A DNA stretch of 64,000 bases from RCC90-49c sp051016155. GTDB taxonomy: Bacteria > Bacteroidota > Bacteroidia > Cytophagales > Amoebophilaceae. Below the pieces are notes generated by a model. The model did not search any database. It worked only from the letters and a program-made list of their open reading frames with translations, and was not told where the DNA came from. Positions 18,148-27,669 of this stretch are shown piece by piece (the first letter of the stretch is position 1; each line of letters opens with the position of its first letter). Location of the stretch: the NCBI GenBank assembly GCA_051016155.1, contig CP136537.1, forward strand, positions 124,001 to 188,000, in the 5' to 3' direction. Both the position numbers and the translations under genes were made by a program.

Positions 18148-18474
18148 ATGACAGAAAAATTGGAAAGCCTTACCGTCAACCAAGACCAGGTTATTCAGGC
18201 GCTCAAGCAGGTCTACGACCCAGAGATTCCAGTGGACATCTATGAGCTAGGGCTCATTTACGACATCACGGTTTATCCCATCAATAATGTGCATGTCCTG
18301 ATGACCCTTACTTCGCCCAGTTGTCCAGCAGCAGAGCTGATACCTAGCCAAGCTGAAGCCAGCATCAAGGCAATCCAAGGGGTCAATGACGTCAAAGTAG
18401 AGATTACCTTTGAACCTCCTTACAGCCAGGAGAGGATGTCAGAAGCAGCTAAGCTTGCACTTGGGTTTTTGTAA
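18148..18474 (+). CDS. DUF59/MIP18-type Fe-S assembly protein (SufT/PaaD-like)
   Basis: A 108-residue single-domain DUF59 protein with QVYDPEIPVDIYELGLIYDI and the cysteine motif TLTSPSCPAAELIP. This family helps load or mature Fe-S proteins and is commonly encoded with suf genes in Bacteroidota. It sits 15 bases after sufE. The gene name sufT would fit but is not certain from sequence alone. Confidence 0.9.
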   Translation: MTEKLESLTVNQDQVIQALKQVYDPEIPVDIYELGLIYDITVYPINNVHVLMTLTSPSCPAAELIPSQAEASIKAIQGVNDVKVEITFEPPYSQERMSEAAKLALGFL

Positions 18475-18576
18475 AAGCAAGTATTGCAAGGCGGTCACAA
18501 AGTGTTTATGTTTACTGCATCACTGAATGGTTTATCTGTTATAACACCTTATTTGGCAACTAAAAGTACTGAACCT

Positions 18577-19035
18577 ATGCACCCAGAAGAATTAGTAGTA
18601 TCCTTGGAAGAAGAGCTCACAACGCTTGGCTTTGCGCCGTTAAAGACCGCTCAAGAAGTAGAAGATCATCTGACCAACCACCAGGGTAGCTCTTTGCTGT
18701 TCATCAACTCTATGTGTGGCTGTGCAGGCACAGGTGCACGGCTGGGCGTAAAAATGGCGCTAGAGACAAGCAGTCAGCAGCCCGACCATTTGGCTACGGT
18801 GTTTGCTGGGGTAGATGACGAAGCGGCAGAGAAAGTATTTGAATATACCAAGCCCTATCCTCCCTCCTCCCCTGCTATTGCTTTGTTCAAAGATGGGCAG
18901 CTAGTGCATTTCGTAGAAAGACACCAGATCAAAGGAAATGCTCCAGAGATGATTGCAGAAGGAATTCGTAACGCTTTAGAGGGCACAAATAAGCCATCTT
19001 GTGGCTGCAGCCACAATTCGGCGCCTGCCCATTAA
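18577..19035 (+). CDS. BrxA/BrxB-type bacilliredoxin
   Basis: A thioredoxin-fold protein of 152 residues from the ATG at 18577 (MHPEELVVSLEEELTTLGF). That start matches the usual family N terminus; the frame is open from a TTG at 18484. The redox motif is SMCGCAGTGARLG, and VFAGVDDEAAEKVFEY and YPPSSPAIALFKDGQLVHFVERH are typical. Bacilliredoxins remove bacillithiol from oxidised proteins. The C terminus has an extra CGCSH tail that might bind metal. It is linked to the suf genes and to a peroxiredoxin gene 12 bases downstream. Confidence 0.88.
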   Translation: MHPEELVVSLEEELTTLGFAPLKTAQEVEDHLTNHQGSSLLFINSMCGCAGTGARLGVKMALETSSQQPDHLATVFAGVDDEAAEKVFEYTKPYPPSSPAIALFKDGQLVHFVERHQIKGNAPEMIAEGIRNALEGTNKPSCGCSHNSAPAH

Positions 19036-19047
19036 ATGGAGAAACAG

Positions 19048-19494
19048 ATGTCATTAGCGATCAACGATCCAGCCCCTGATTTCGTAGGTAAAGACCAAGA
19101 CGACCAGCCCATTAAGTTGACTGACTTTGCAGGCAAAAAGCTGGTCCTCTATTTCTATCCCAAGGACAACACCCCAGGCTGCACCGCCCAAGCTTGTAAC
19201 TTGCGAGACAACTACGAAGCCTTGCAGCAAGCAGGGTACGAAGTAGTGGGGGTCAGTACAGACAGTGCAGCGTCTCACAAGCGGTTTATTGAAAAAAAGC
19301 AGTTGCCTTTTCGACTCATTGCTGACGAAGACCATACTATTCATGAAAAGTACGGCACCTGGGTCCAGAAGTCTATGTTTAGCAAGCAATACTGGGGCAC
19401 TTCTAGGATTACTTTTATCATCGATGAGCAAGGCAAGATTGAAAAAATAATCGATCGGGTAAAAACCTTGTGGCATACCGCACAGATACTTTGA
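19048..19494 (+). CDS. bcp: thioredoxin-dependent peroxiredoxin (Bcp/PrxQ)
   Basis: A peroxiredoxin of 148 residues. The peroxidatic cysteine is in YPKDNTPGCTAQACNLRD, with a second cysteine five residues later as in PrxQ. Other motifs are VGVSTDSAASHKRF, the GTSRITFIID strand, and the GKI turn. An ATG abuts the previous stop at 19036, but the ATG at 19048 has a GGAG six bases upstream and gives the usual N terminus. It reduces hydroperoxides with thioredoxin or low-molecular-weight thiols. Confidence 0.92.
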   Translation: MSLAINDPAPDFVGKDQDDQPIKLTDFAGKKLVLYFYPKDNTPGCTAQACNLRDNYEALQQAGYEVVGVSTDSAASHKRFIEKKQLPFRLIADEDHTIHEKYGTWVQKSMFSKQYWGTSRITFIIDEQGKIEKIIDRVKTLWHTAQIL

Positions 19495-19573
19495 TGCATT
19501 TGTTTATGGGGCTATCTGTTCATTAGTTTATTTATTTACTCGTCCTACGCGCCTCCTCTTAATATGCCTTATT

Positions 19574-19652
19574 TTGTCATGCTGAGCAAAGCGAAACATC
19601 CCTGCGAGACCCACACAATGCAGAAAATCATCGCCAGGCTTCGGAATGACAA
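19574..19652. repeat. palindromic intergenic repeat with TTGTCAT/ATGACAA ends
   Basis: The ends TTGTCATGCTGAGC and TCGGAATGACAA are inverted and enclose about 50 bases. This looks like the widespread GTCATGCTGAGC...GGAATGACA class of intergenic repeat. It lies in the 438-base spacer after bcp, which otherwise holds TTTGTTTATGG/GATTATTGG-like words and no gene. Confidence 0.55.
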
Positions 19653-19857
19653 GGCTACTGCGTAAGGTGAGCTATTCATTTGTTCATCTGTTTATGGAGT
19701 ACTTCACTAATTGTGTGATTAGATTATTGGTTCACTGGTGGAGTAGGTTGCCTTATTTCCGTCTGTGAAGCTCTCCTTTATAAAGTTGATGCATGTGTCT
19801 CAGTTGACGTCGCCACTGCATAGCACGCTGAGTGCCCCTTCTTCATCAAAGCAATAT

Positions 19858-19933
19858 TGAGTCTGTGGCAAAATAGACGCAAAATCACTCAATCATCCAA
19901 TAGATGCAATCACTCAATAATGCATTGGTCTCA
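19858..19933 (+). repeat. MITE-like repeat, TGAGAC family (short copy)
   Basis: It begins TGAGTCTGTGGCAAAAT and ends GCATTGGTCTCA. The last base is the A of the ATG of the following oxidoreductase gene. The core has AATCACTCAATCATCCAAT. Related copies lie at 38153, 44526 and 60621. Confidence 0.55.
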
Positions 19934-20976
19934 TGTTAGATTTTATCATTGTAGGACAAGGCATTGCTGGGTCTGTGCTGGCTTGGGAGCTCCTACAGCG
20001 AGGCCAGCGCCTTGTGGTAATTAACAACTCACACACTAACTGTGCTTCGAGTGCCGCAGCAGGCATTTATAATCCCATCACTGGCAAGGCCATGGTCAAG
20101 ACATGGCTGGCAGACACGCTCTTTCCGCAGCTCATTCGTTTTTACCAAGCAGTGGGCCAAGCCCTGAGCACGTCATTTTTGCATCCTACTCCTTTGTTTC
20201 GCCCTTTTTTGACGCTGCAAGAGCGCACACAATGGCTCGCCCAAGCTGCTCATCATAACTATAGCCCCTTCGTGGAAGCAGTTGTAGAGAGCACCTATCA
20301 TCAAGACCACATGGTGTATCAGCACGGGGGGCTGTTGCTCAAGCAAGCGGGCTACCTAGATGTGGGGCATTTCTTGGGTGCTATTCGGACTTATTTAGCA
20401 ACGCAAGGCAGATACGTAGAGGCAAACTTTGTGTATGAGTCCTTGGAGCTGCATGCCGATCATGTGCGCTATCAAGACCTTAAGGCGCGGCAAGTACTTT
20501 TTTGTGAGGGACCTCAGGCCAAGCACAATCCCTGGTTTAGCACGTTGCCTTTTCGGCTTGTCAAAGGGGAGATGCTTTCGGTAGCCCTCAAGGAGTCCCT
20601 CGAGGTGATTTATAATCGGCGGGTCTTTGTGGTACCTCGGGGAGGACATCAGGCCGTCGTGGGAGCTACCTATGATTGGCACGATTTGTCCCTGACGCCA
20701 ACGCGCAAGGCTAGACAAACTTTAGAAACGCAACTGCAGTGTACATTCAAACTGCCTTACACTGTCCAAGACCAGTGGGCAGGTATTCGCCCTGCTACTT
20801 TTGATAGAAGGCCTTTGATAGGCTTACATCCGCAGTGTCCACAAATAGGTCTCTTCAATGGATTGGGTACCAAAGGCGTGTCTCTGGCGCCTTATTTCGC
20901 TCATGTTTTCGCAGACCATTTATTATTACAAACAGCATTGCCCCGAGAAGTACAATTGACTAGAAAGCTCAAGTAG
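19933..20976 (+). CDS. FAD-dependent oxidoreductase (DAO family)
   Basis: A 347-residue flavoprotein. The N-terminal Rossmann motif is IIVGQGIAGSVLAWELLQRG, followed by SAAAGIYNPITGKAMVKTW, a signature of a Bacteroidota DAO subgroup. The C-terminal FAD contacts are WAGIRPATFDRRPLIG and GLFNGLGTKGVSLAPYFA. It probably oxidises an amine or amino acid; the substrate is unknown. Its ATG overlaps the end of a MITE-like repeat, so translation initiation signals may be supplied by the repeat. Confidence 0.85.
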   Translation: MLDFIIVGQGIAGSVLAWELLQRGQRLVVINNSHTNCASSAAAGIYNPITGKAMVKTWLADTLFPQLIRFYQAVGQALSTSFLHPTPLFRPFLTLQERTQWLAQAAHHNYSPFVEAVVESTYHQDHMVYQHGGLLLKQAGYLDVGHFLGAIRTYLATQGRYVEANFVYESLELHADHVRYQDLKARQVLFCEGPQAKHNPWFSTLPFRLVKGEMLSVALKESLEVIYNRRVFVVPRGGHQAVVGATYDWHDLSLTPTRKARQTLETQLQCTFKLPYTVQDQWAGIRPATFDRRPLIGLHPQCPQIGLFNGLGTKGVSLAPYFAHVFADHLLLQTALPREVQLTRKLK

Positions 20977-21095
20977 GCACGTCCTCTTTTAGCGTATTTC
21001 CACCATTTCAATAGAAACTTACAGGCCGGTTGAGTTGGAGGCAGCATGCATTTTACGCAGTAGGTTCAACCCCTTCTGGGCATTCTTTTGCACCT
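20977..21095. other. short spacer before IS5-type element
   Basis: 119 bases between the oxidoreductase stop and the IS end. Nothing recognisable was seen. Confidence 0.3.
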
Positions 21096-22390
21096 TGAGG
21101 GCGTTGCAAAACGGTTGTCATTTCTGATTTACCTCTCAAGAGGTTAGTTTTTTTAATAGGGCTCCTCGTTAGCCAATCGCCTACCTCCTTGTTAAGCACT
21201 TATTTGTGATTCTTTGACCTAATAGTGGGTGATAACCAACCAAAAAGGGCGTAACTATCCCACAGAGACTCTTAACGCCAGCCCTGGAGCGCGGTATAGA
21301 TTGTAACATAGCGCCTCTAGTACATGCTGACTATGCATTTTTGCCTTCCCTACATAACGCGCGCTGCCCGCCTTGAACCAACTCTTTATACTGCCAAACA
21401 CACGCTCTACTTTGTAGCGACGCTCCCCTATTAGCCGATTGTACAGACTTGACCAACTGTTTCTTGCCTTCCCTCTTGCTCGTTTGCGTTGAAGACGGCT
21501 CTTGAGTCCCTTACTTCCCAATAACGATTCGTTCGATGCACTACTGTAGCCCTTATCGCCCAATACTTCACTCCCCTTGGGTAGCTCCACCTGCTCTAAT
21601 AACCCCGACAGATGTTGGCTTTCGTGCTCACTTGCCTTACTCGTATGAACTGATAACACCAACCCGTTCTCTGCTTCTACTAGATAGTGACGCTTATAGC
21701 CATAATACAGCTCATTACCCCGCTTCACCCAACTCGCCTCTTGATCTACTCCTTTTTGCTTGACTTCTTCCAAGGGAGGCCTATACTCCCCTGTTGGCAA
21801 AGCATATATCTTTTTTCCTTTCGGGCGGCGCGCTGTTGGCGTAATAGAAGCGTCTACTATGGTTCCTTTTTGGATCAGTAAGCCAAGGATTTCCAATTGC
21901 CTATTGACTTCTAGTAGAAGAAGCTGGTAGGCCTCTGCTTGGGTCAAGACCTTCCTAAAGCGAGAGATCACACTGTGATCAGGGGTAGGATGGTCAGCAT
22001 TGAGCCCACAGAACTTCTTGAAGGAGCTCCTGTCGTCGAGTTGATCTTCGATTTGATAGTCGCTTAATCCGTACCAGGTCTGTAAGAGGGACATTTTAAA
22101 GAGCAAGAGAGGAGGATAGGCGCTTCTTCCTTCTTGCGCCTGCCCCTTAGTGTAGTATTGAGTGAGGAGGTTTTCAATAGGCTTCCAATCGATAATCTGG
22201 TTGATTTGTTGTAGTTGATGATGGGTTCTATTGTTGGGCTGCATAGCAAGGTCAGCAAAAGAAAGTTGGTGGTTGTGGAGCATTGGCATATTGAGCAAGG
22301 TTTCAAGGCTACAGAAAGTGTTCGCTGTTCTGAAAATACCTTTTATGCCGCTTTTAAGCAAACATTTTAAGCCGTTTTGCAACGGCCTCA
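21096..22390 (-). mobile_element. IS5-family insertion sequence, about 1.3 kb
   Basis: Terminal inverted repeats match at 18 of 19 positions: TGAGGGCGTTGCAAAACGG at 21096-21114 and the complement of TGAGGCCGTTGCAAAACGG at 22372-22390. A CCT is present on both flanks and may be the target duplication. It contains one transposase gene on the minus strand. It lies at the downstream edge of the lipoprotein array and may have removed a further unit. Confidence 0.85.
21255..22289 (-). CDS. IS5-family transposase
   Basis: A DDE transposase of about 344 residues from the methionine at 22289 (MPMLHNHQLSFADLAMQ). The frame is open upstream beyond the terminal repeat, so an internal start is needed. 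Motifs: PPLLLFKMSLLQTWYGLSD, a first acidic block KGTIVDASITPT, GYKRHYLVEAENGLV, LGDKGYSS and ERRYKVERVFGSIKSWF. The C-terminal block fits the DDE glutamate region. The gene appears intact. Confidence 0.9.
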   Translation of the reverse strand: MPMLHNHQLSFADLAMQPNNRTHHQLQQINQIIDWKPIENLLTQYYTKGQAQEGRSAYPPLLLFKMSLLQTWYGLSDYQIEDQLDDRSSFKKFCGLNADHPTPDHSVISRFRKVLTQAEAYQLLLLEVNRQLEILGLLIQKGTIVDASITPTARRPKGKKIYALPTGEYRPPLEEVKQKGVDQEASWVKRGNELYYGYKRHYLVEAENGLVLSVHTSKASEHESQHLSGLLEQVELPKGSEVLGDKGYSSASNESLLGSKGLKSRLQRKRARGKARNSWSSLYNRLIGERRYKVERVFGSIKSWFKAGSARYVGKAKMHSQHVLEALCYNLYRAPGLALRVSVG

Positions 22391-22433
22391 CCTTCTATAG
22401 AACAGACTCTAGCTCTTGTCTGTAATGCAGCCC

Positions 22434-22655
22434 GCACTTGCCTGATGCAGGGCTGCCTTGCGCAGTAAGTGGTCAATGTCATCAGGAATACTACAGGACA
22501 CAATGCATAAAGTCTTCATCGGCGCAGGGGCGATGGGAACTTTGTAGTCAATACCTCTCGTAGCTCCCAAAGCTCTCCGGCTGGGCAAGAGGAGTGGCAG
22601 GAACGGTTAATCAGCTACAAGAAAACCCAAGCGCAAAGCACTGGCGACACGTGCT
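22434..22655. repeat. array spacer repeat R0
   Basis: About 220 bases, starting CACTTGCCTGATGCAGGGCT, nearly identical to the segments at 24770, 27113 and 29458. It follows the 3' end of array unit 1. Because a matching segment precedes the 5' region of units elsewhere, an additional unit probably once lay to the left. Confidence 0.75.
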
Positions 22656-24650
22656 CTAACCCACTGCGGGCTGCGGGCCAGCTGCTGCTTCCAGAAGCTG
22701 GATAATTTCCTCAGCCTGTGCTCTCGTATCCTCCCTCACATATTGATGGTTTTGTATGGCTCCTAGGAGTAGTGGGAGCCCCCATTGTGCTACAGCAGCA
22801 TGCTGGCTAGGATGTCTTGCTACAAAATCACGCAAAAACTCAACAGCAGCTGCCCGCTGAGATGCATCGCTCAAAGAGCGTTCAAAGAACTCTCTTGCGT
22901 GAGCAGCATAAATGGGGTAGTGCTCGCAGAAAGCGGTAAAATGGAGAACTCTTAAAACAGCATCAATCCTGTTAGGATTTATGCTTGTACGAAGACACTG
23001 GAAAACATCATGAGCTATGACGGGGTTAATAACAGATAGCTCGACCATACTGGTAATTGACTGATCTTTCACTCCACCATATACCTCTAGGTCTCCATCG
23101 TAATTCCTGATCAGGTTCGTGAACACCTGGCAAGTTGGGGGGATCAACGTGTTATCTCTTTTGCAAAGGTTCCCTGCACTCGTTGCTGCGAGACGCAGTA
23201 CTTCTGGGTCATGATCATTGAGTCCACCATGGAGTAACTGTAATAGGACGGTATGTACCGGCCGGATTTGTGAATAATCTGTTATTTCACACAGGCGCTC
23301 CAAGCTACGGATAGTAACCATTTGCAACTCTTCATTAGATTCACATGAAGAAGCATTAACAATATTTTGAAATAGTTTTACTGTCTCTGTTACGCGTGCT
23401 GGACAAGCTTCACAAAGTGTCTCCATGGCCGCGCGAGCTTCTATTCGCTGCTTTTCCTCTGCATCCTCATTGCTGACTACACGCTCAAGCCGTGGATATA
23501 GTCCTGATTCGATCGTTGAATCTACTTTGCAAAGTATGGCTAATGCATGGTGAGCATCTCCCAGACTTACTTCCTCCTCTTCATTATCATCCTCTTCTTC
23601 ATCATTGTCTGCATCTTCATCTCCTTTTTCCTCTATTCCAATGACTGCGTCGCATGCTGAATGTATCGCTGTCACAAGGCCAGCTCCTTCTACTGGATCA
23701 AGTGCTACCAATGCCACGACAGCGGCAGCTTGTAACGGAAGGGGATGACCTCCTCCCCCAGCTACTGCTCTGAGTGCTTCGCATACCCTTTCTTTAAACG
23801 CCTCGCTTGCTTGGCCCACTGCTTTGACTGCGTCAATAGTATCAAAGCCGACTCTCCCGCTTTTTAGGGCTGCTTCTAACAATGTGTACACATAGTCTAG
23901 CGGACTTTGTTCTTCTTTTTCCTCCGATTCTCTTACTCTTAGGCCTGGAGCCAGTGCCTCTATTGCCAGAGCAATGGCTACGCTATGCCTAAGACTTATT
24001 CGATACGTATGTAGAGATGCAACAATCTCCTTGGCAAGTATTGTAGCGAGCCTTTCTTTTTCTGTCTTTGAAAACGTTTCAGTATGTCTCTGGATATATG
24101 CTAGTGCACCTTTGGTAGTAAGAGCCTTAGTAGCCTTGCCTGAGTATACAAGTCCTATCTGCTCTTCTAGCGTTGGCGTTCTACCTTCTTGCTCTGACGC
24201 TGCCAGCCTCTTCTTTAATTCCTCTCTTCTCTTTACCCCTTCTTGTGCTTTCAACAAAGAGGCGTAGATATACGCTCGGGCAAAGGAATTATTCACTTGA
24301 CGCAGTTTATTCCATAAATCCTCACTGTAATACGACGGTCCCCCAAGGGCCGTATCAGCAAATACTTTTTCCAAGGACTGTTGTGCATCTACTGCTGGTT
24401 GAGGAGCTGGTTGAGAGGCAGAGATAGGAGCTGTAGCACTTGCCTCTGCCACCTCCCTAAGACCATCTGGAGCACTGGCTGCAGGAGCGGCGGCGAATTC
24501 ATTTTTGGATTCTTCTGCCCCTTCAGCTTGGTCTCCACTGCTGGTAGTCATACGAAGGGGGTCATTGAGCACAAGATTGCCGCAGCTTTGTGCGGACAGA
24601 CCAGCAGCCAAGAGGGCTGCGGCGGCATAACTGGATGGGAGGATACGCAT
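22656..24650 (-). CDS. HEAT/ARM-like repeat lipoprotein, array unit 1
   Basis: A 664-residue predicted lipoprotein. MRILPSSYAAAALLAAGLSAQ followed by C23 forms a signal peptide with a lipobox-like AQSC. An Ala/Pro/Ser-rich linker (residues 30-90) precedes a long helical domain with repeats of the form ALxxLCxxxPxxVxxTVxLxQNIV, like HEAT or armadillo repeats. An acidic insertion rich in Glu and Asp lies near residues 345-360. The protein ends in AAAGPQPAVG, as does unit 2. No catalytic motif was seen. Such solenoids usually bind proteins; with a lipid anchor it could sit on the envelope surface, which is inference. This unit is the most divergent of the four in its middle part. Confidence 0.75.
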   Translation of the reverse strand: MRILPSSYAAAALLAAGLSAQSCGNLVLNDPLRMTTSSGDQAEGAEESKNEFAAAPAASAPDGLREVAEASATAPISASQPAPQPAVDAQQSLEKVFADTALGGPSYYSEDLWNKLRQVNNSFARAYIYASLLKAQEGVKRREELKKRLAASEQEGRTPTLEEQIGLVYSGKATKALTTKGALAYIQRHTETFSKTEKERLATILAKEIVASLHTYRISLRHSVAIALAIEALAPGLRVRESEEKEEQSPLDYVYTLLEAALKSGRVGFDTIDAVKAVGQASEAFKERVCEALRAVAGGGGHPLPLQAAAVVALVALDPVEGAGLVTAIHSACDAVIGIEEKGDEDADNDEEEDDNEEEEVSLGDAHHALAILCKVDSTIESGLYPRLERVVSNEDAEEKQRIEARAAMETLCEACPARVTETVKLFQNIVNASSCESNEELQMVTIRSLERLCEITDYSQIRPVHTVLLQLLHGGLNDHDPEVLRLAATSAGNLCKRDNTLIPPTCQVFTNLIRNYDGDLEVYGGVKDQSITSMVELSVINPVIAHDVFQCLRTSINPNRIDAVLRVLHFTAFCEHYPIYAAHAREFFERSLSDASQRAAAVEFLRDFVARHPSQHAAVAQWGLPLLLGAIQNHQYVREDTRAQAEEIIQLLEAAAGPQPAVG

Positions 24651-24769
24651 GGATTTAGATTTTTATGTGACTATAGGATTAAATATGGCTTATCACAGTA
24701 TCAAGATAGTCACTTGCTTGTAACTTCCATTACGCTTACACCCTAAAATTATCATTGCTAAATACAGCA

Positions 24770-24994
24770 GCGGCACTTGCCGGATGCAGGGCTGCCTGTG
24801 CACAGTAAGTGGTCAATGTCATCAGGAATACTACAGGACACGATGCATAAAGTCTTCATCGGCGCAGGGGCGATGGGAACTTTGTAATCAATACCTCTCA
24901 CACCCCCAAAACTCTCCAGCTGGGCAAGAGGAGTAGCAGGAACGGTTAATCAGCTACAAGAAAACCCAAGCGCAAAGCACTGGCGACACGTGAT
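24770..24994. repeat. array spacer repeat R1
   Basis: Second copy of the spacer segment, between units 1 and 2, with GCACTTGCCGGATGCAGGGC near its left end. Together with the 5' leader at 24651-24769 it makes a 344-base inter-unit region. No intact gene was seen in it. Confidence 0.8.
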
Positions 24995-26992
24995 CTAACC
25001 CACTGCGGGCTGCGGGCCAGCTGCTGCTTCCAGGAGCTGGATAATTTCCTCAGCCTGTGCTCTCGTAGCCTCCTCTATGCCTGAATTGTTTTGTAAAGCT
25101 CGGAGCGGCGTGAGGGCCCAGGCTGCCACCGCAGCGTGCTGGCTAGGATGTCTTGCTACAAAATCACGCAAAGACTCAACAGCAGCTGCCCGCTGAGATG
25201 CATCGCTCAAAGAGCGTTCAAAGAACTCTCTTGCGTGAGCAGCATAAATGGGGTGGTGCTCGCAGAAGACGGGGAAAAAATCAATTCTTAAAATAGCATC
25301 TGCGCCTTGAGGATCTATGCCTGCAAGACACTGGAAGGCGTCGTCAGCCATAGTGGGGGTAAGAGCAGGCAGTGCAACTAGCTCCTTGATTAACAATGCT
25401 TGCAAACTATTCCTTCCTACATATACTCCCTCCTCACAATTTCGCACTAAATCTATAAATATAGGGACAGTCGCAGGGATTAATGAATGATTCTCTTTAC
25501 ACAGGGATGCTACACTCTTTGCTGCACAGTGCAACACTTCCTCGTTGTAGTAATGATCACGGTATAGTTCAAGTCGCTTTAACAGGAAGGCATGTACCGA
25601 CTGGATTTGTGAATGATCTAGTGTACACAGGGACTTTAAGCCACGGATGGCATTCATTTGCAAATCTTCATTACGCCCATTCGAACGAACTGCAACAATG
25701 TTTTGAAGTAATGCTACTGTTGCTGGTACACGTGTTGGGTAGGCTTCACAGAGCGTCGCCATGGCATCGACTGCCTGCTCTCGATGATCTTCGTCGGCAT
25801 GCTCAGTGCTCAATACACGCTCAAGCCGTGGATATAAGTCTACTCCAATCTCTGGGTTCACCTTGCAAAGTAGGGCTAATGCATGGTGAGCATCTCCTCG
25901 GCTTATCTTCTTCCCTGCGTTGATGGCTTCTTCGCATGCGGCATGTATGGCTTTCACATAGCCAGCTCCTTCTGCTGGATCAAGTGCTGCTAATGCCACG
26001 ACGGCAGCGGCTTGTGATGCAAGGGCATGACCCCCTCCCCCAGCTACTGTTTTGAGCTCTCCACACACTGCGGCTCTGCACGCCCCGCTTATCCTGCCTA
26101 TTGCTCCCATCGCTTTGATAGCTTCAATAGCGTCTTTTGATACAAAGCCATCTGGGTTAGCAATAGCGTGCAAGCACTCTGAGTGCACATATTGCAGAGG
26201 AGTGACTAGAATCTCTGCTCCTGCTTCTAGTGTGCTTATCCTCTTTGCTGGATTAAGGGCCCTTATGGCTAAAGCAACAGCCACTCCTCGTGCGAACATA
26301 TCTCTAAATAAGACACATGGGAGAGTGTCCTCAGTCAATACTGCAACAAGCCTTTCCTTGTCTGCTGCTGTAAATTTTGCAGCATTTTTTCGGATACATG
26401 CCAGTACATTTTGACTGATAAGGGCCTTGGTAGCCTTATTCAGTTCCCAACCCTGAGTCATTTTAGCTACATATTCTTCTTTCTCTTCTGGCGTTAACGA
26501 TTCTTTGTTCTGTAACTCTTCTAACCTTTTCATTAGTATACCGTTTTTTTCTACCTCTTTTTCTGCTTTAGGAAGAAGGTCGTTGATATGCTTTTTTAAG
26601 CTACGGAGATAATAGGCTCTGAAAGCGTTGTTCGTAGTCCTTAGACTTCTCATTGCTTTTGGGCTGAGATGATTGCCTATACTAGCACTCGAGGGCGTGT
26701 AAGGAGCAAACACGCTAACGAAGTTAGGGGCTACTGCTGGTTGAGGAGCTGGTTGAGAGGCAGAGATAGGGGCTGCAGCACTTGCCTCTGCCACCTCCAT
26801 AGGACCATCTGGAGCACTGGCTGCAGGAGCGGCGGCGAATTCATTTTTGGATTCTCCTGCCCCTTCAGCTTGGTCTCCACTGCTGGTAGTCATACGAAGG
26901 GGGTCATTGAGCATAAGGTTGCCGCAGCTTTGTGCGGACAGACCAGCAGCCAAGAGGGCTGCGGCGGCATAACTGGATGGAAGGATACGCAT
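24995..26992 (-). CDS. HEAT/ARM-like repeat lipoprotein, array unit 2
   Basis: A 665-residue paralogue of unit 1 with almost the same first 88 residues (signal peptide, AQSC lipobox, Ala/Pro-rich linker) and the same C terminus (HPSQHAAVAAWAL ... AAAGPQPAVG). The middle differs from unit 1 and resembles units 3 and 4, for example LSPKAMRSL, ARGVAVALAIRALNPAKR and VAGGGGHALASQAAAVVALAALD. It is the only full-length member of the unit 2/3/4 subgroup and shows what units 3 and 4 have lost. A leader of about 110 bases upstream is conserved among all units and probably holds the promoter. Confidence 0.77.
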   Translation of the reverse strand: MRILPSSYAAAALLAAGLSAQSCGNLMLNDPLRMTTSSGDQAEGAGESKNEFAAAPAASAPDGPMEVAEASAAAPISASQPAPQPAVAPNFVSVFAPYTPSSASIGNHLSPKAMRSLRTTNNAFRAYYLRSLKKHINDLLPKAEKEVEKNGILMKRLEELQNKESLTPEEKEEYVAKMTQGWELNKATKALISQNVLACIRKNAAKFTAADKERLVAVLTEDTLPCVLFRDMFARGVAVALAIRALNPAKRISTLEAGAEILVTPLQYVHSECLHAIANPDGFVSKDAIEAIKAMGAIGRISGACRAAVCGELKTVAGGGGHALASQAAAVVALAALDPAEGAGYVKAIHAACEEAINAGKKISRGDAHHALALLCKVNPEIGVDLYPRLERVLSTEHADEDHREQAVDAMATLCEAYPTRVPATVALLQNIVAVRSNGRNEDLQMNAIRGLKSLCTLDHSQIQSVHAFLLKRLELYRDHYYNEEVLHCAAKSVASLCKENHSLIPATVPIFIDLVRNCEEGVYVGRNSLQALLIKELVALPALTPTMADDAFQCLAGIDPQGADAILRIDFFPVFCEHHPIYAAHAREFFERSLSDASQRAAAVESLRDFVARHPSQHAAVAAWALTPLRALQNNSGIEEATRAQAEEIIQLLEAAAGPQPAVG

Positions 26993-27112
26993 GGTTTTGG
27001 CTTTTTGTGCGACTGGAAGGATAGATATGACTTGATTTCGCTGTGAAGATAGTCACCTTCTTATAACTTGCTCCGTAATTACACCCTAAAATTATCATTG
27101 CTAAATACAGCA

Positions 27113-27337
27113 GCGGCACTTGCCGGATGCAGGGCTACCTGTGCGCAGTAAATGGTCCGTGTCATCAGGAATACTACAGGACACAATGCATAAAGTCTTC
27201 ATCGGCGCAGGGGCGATGAGAACTTTGTAATCAATACCTCTCACACCCCCAAAACTCTCCGGCTGGGCAAGAGGAGTGGCAGGAACGGTTAATCAGCTAC
27301 AAGAAAACCCAAGCGCAAAGCACTGGCGACACGTGCT
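27113..27337. repeat. array spacer repeat R2
   Basis: Third copy of the spacer segment, between units 2 and 3. It differs from R1 at scattered positions only. Confidence 0.8.
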
Positions 27338-27669
27338 CTAACCCACTGCGGGCTGCGGGCCAGCTGCTGCTTCCAGGAGCTGGATGATTTCCTGGGCTTG
27401 TGCTCTCGTAGCCTTCCTCACGTATTGATTGTTTTGTATAGCTTCTAGGAGTATTGGGAGCGCCCATTGTGCCACCGCAGCGTGCTGGCTAGGATGTCTT
27501 GCTACAAAATCACGCAAAGACTCAACAGCAGCTGCCTGCTGAGGTGCATCGCTCAAGGCGTGTTCATAGAACTCTCTTGCGTGAACGGCATAAGTAGTAG
27601 GATGGTGCTCGCAGAAAGCGGAGAAAAGATTAATTCTCAAGATGGAGTCTTTGCTTTAAGGGTCTGCAA
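27338..27669 (-). pseudogene. detached C-terminal part of array unit 3
   Basis: The region encodes the normal C-terminal repeats (FCEHHPTTYAVHAREF ... AAAGPQPAVG) but in a different frame from unit 3. At the junction the codon pair Pro-Gln of unit 2 has become Pro-stop (CCT TAA), and a shift of frame precedes it. The open part from 27640 is 100 codons. Expression would need its own start, for which nothing was seen. Confidence 0.7.
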
